DNA of 32,778 nucleotides from NCBI RefSeq assembly GCF_000003815.2, contig NC_049980.1:4842401-4875178 (forward strand), in the 5' to 3' direction. The notes under the pieces are model-generated. The model searched no databases. It was not told the DNA's origin and worked only from the letters and a program-made list of their open reading frames with translations. This document shows positions 31,285-32,778 of the stretch, piece after piece (within the stretch, counting starts at the first letter, position 1; every line of letters starts with the position of its first letter). Position numbers and translations under genes: made by a program. This DNA is from Branchiostoma floridae (lineage: Eukaryota > Chordata > Leptocardii > Amphioxiformes > Branchiostomatidae).

Positions 31285-32778
31285 TGTATGAGGGCTAACA
31301 TTGTACTACTTCTCACAAAAGTTTTAAATTTTACATGCCAGATTTAATTAACCTCATACAGGGACACTAATTGGGTACAAGACATTAGGATTTTAAACTT
31401 CTTGTCACTATTGATAATGTTGTGGAAGACGGGCTTTCTGTTACTAAACTAAATGAGGCAGGTAAATTTCAAAGGTCAACTATAAGAGCTAACATTGTAG
31501 TTTTTCTTGAAAAAGTTTTAAATTTTACCTGCCGGATTTAACTAACCTCACACAGGGACACTAATTGGGTACAAGAGAATGGGATTTCAAACTTCCCGCC
31601 ACTATTGCTAATGTAGTAGAGACGGGCTTTCTGTTACTAAACTAAATGAGGCAGGTAAACTTCAAAGGTAAGATATGAAAGCTGGCAGTCTAGCACTTCT
31701 TACAAAAGTTTTAAATTTTACCTGCCGGATTCAATTAACCTCCGACAGGGACACTAATTGGGTACAAGAGACAAGGATTTCAAACTTCCCGCCAATATAG
31801 CTTATGTAGTAGAAGACGGGCTTTCTGTTACTAAACTAAATGAGGCAGGTAAACTTCAAAGGTAAGATATGAAAGCTGGCAGTCTAGCACTTCTTACAAA
31901 GTTTTAAATTTTACCTGCCGGATTTAATTAACCTCCGACAGGGACACTAATTGGGTACAAGATACTAGGATTTCGAATTTCCCGCCAACATTGGCAATGT
32001 AGTAGAAGGCGGGCTTTCTGTTACTAAACTAAATAAGGCAGGTAAACTTCAAAGGTAAGATATGAAAGCTGGCAGTCTAGCACTTCTTACAAAAGTTTTA
32101 AATTTTACCTGCCGGATTTAATTAACCTTCCACAGGGACACTAATTCGCTACAAGATACTACGATATCAAACTTCCCGCCACTATTGCTAATGTATTAGA
32201 GGCGGGCTTTCTATTACTAAACTAAATGAGGCAGATAACTTTAAAAGTCACTAATGATAGCTAACAGTCTTGTACTTCTTACAAAAGTTTCAAATTTTAC
32301 CCGCCAGATTTAATTAACCTCCCACAGGGACACTAATTGGGTACAAGATACTAGGATTTCAAACTTCCCGCCACTATTGCTAATGTAGTAGAAGACGGGC
32401 TTTCTGTTACTAAACTAAATGAGGCAGGTAAACTTCGAAGGTAAGATATGAAAGCTGGCAGTCTAGCACTTCTTACAAATGTTTTACATTTTTCCTGCCG
32501 GATTTAATTACCCTTCCACAGGGACACTAATTGGGTACAAGATACTAGGATTTCAAACTTCCCACCACTATTGCTAATGTATTAGAGGCGGGCTTTCTAT
32601 TACTAAACTAAATGAGGCAGGTAAACTTTGAAGGTCAGCTATGATAGCTAACAGTCTAGCACTTCTTACAAAGTTTTAAATTTTACCTGCCAGATTTAAC
32701 TAACCTCCCACAGGAACACTAATTGGGTACAAGAGACTAGGATTTCAAACTTCCCGCCACTATTGCTAATGTAGTAGA
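31285..32778. repeat. Satellite array, period about 193 bp, at least 7.7 units
   Basis: gggacactaattgggtacaa (minor variants) recurs at 31361, 31555, 31748, 31941, 32135, 32327, 32521 and 32713, spacings of 192-194. Each unit contains TTTACCTGCC and, further on, GGCAGGTAAA, a 10-bp inverted pair, and the block 'cgggctttctgttactaaac'. Units differ by substitutions and one- or two-base indels. The array runs off the right edge. Confidence 0.95.

Noticed and set aside
31285-32778. CRISPR-like regular repeat spacing
   Set aside because: Whole units repeat with no unique spacers, and the sequence is from an animal genome, so it is a satellite.

Overview
Eukaryotic, animal-type DNA. Two spliced host genes can be read exon by exon with GT-AG junctions in matching phase. 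The rest is mostly transposable-element (TE) debris, minisatellites and satellite arrays. One gene is an AMT-type ammonium transporter. Vertebrates lack this family and keep only Rh proteins, so the source is probably an invertebrate. The mix of AMT, MFSD6-like gene, OTU/repeat TE protein and dense small foldback elements is most like a lancelet (Branchiostoma). That assignment is inference, not a database result.

Left end (1-1650, minus strand): one open frame running off the window encodes an acidic 13-residue repeat, an OTU cysteine-protease domain with a visible catalytic Cys and His, and a charged tail containing six nearly identical 22-residue repeats. It looks like part of a mobile-element protein. 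From 1650 to 11900 I find no host exon. This stretch holds two copies of a 1.6 kb repeat (3409-4969 and 8750-10378). The second copy is nested in a piggyBac-like element (8254-10896). There is also a small inverted-repeat element (5049-5326) and a possible tRNA-derived SINE relic.

Middle (11947-18175, plus strand): five exons encode the C-terminal half of the ammonium transporter, ending in a long His-, Cys- and Lys-rich cytoplasmic tail. Its introns carry a LINE fragment, a foldback element with a 9-bp target duplication, and partial duplicates of the start of one transporter exon. The N-terminal exons were not found.

18200-26800: small foldback elements, LINE-tail-like sequence, and a GC-rich minus-strand open frame (22659-23111). 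That frame predicts a 150-residue protein with a C-terminal membrane segment and four R-R-x-S motifs. It is followed by a complex tandem array (23459-25640) whose units carry CRE-like and MEF2-like sites.

Right end (27556-30928, minus strand): the last three exons of an MFSD6-like major facilitator transporter, ending in a tyrosine-rich tail with a class I PDZ ligand. Its 5' exons are not seen. Instead the window ends in a satellite array of about 193 bp period (31285 to the edge).
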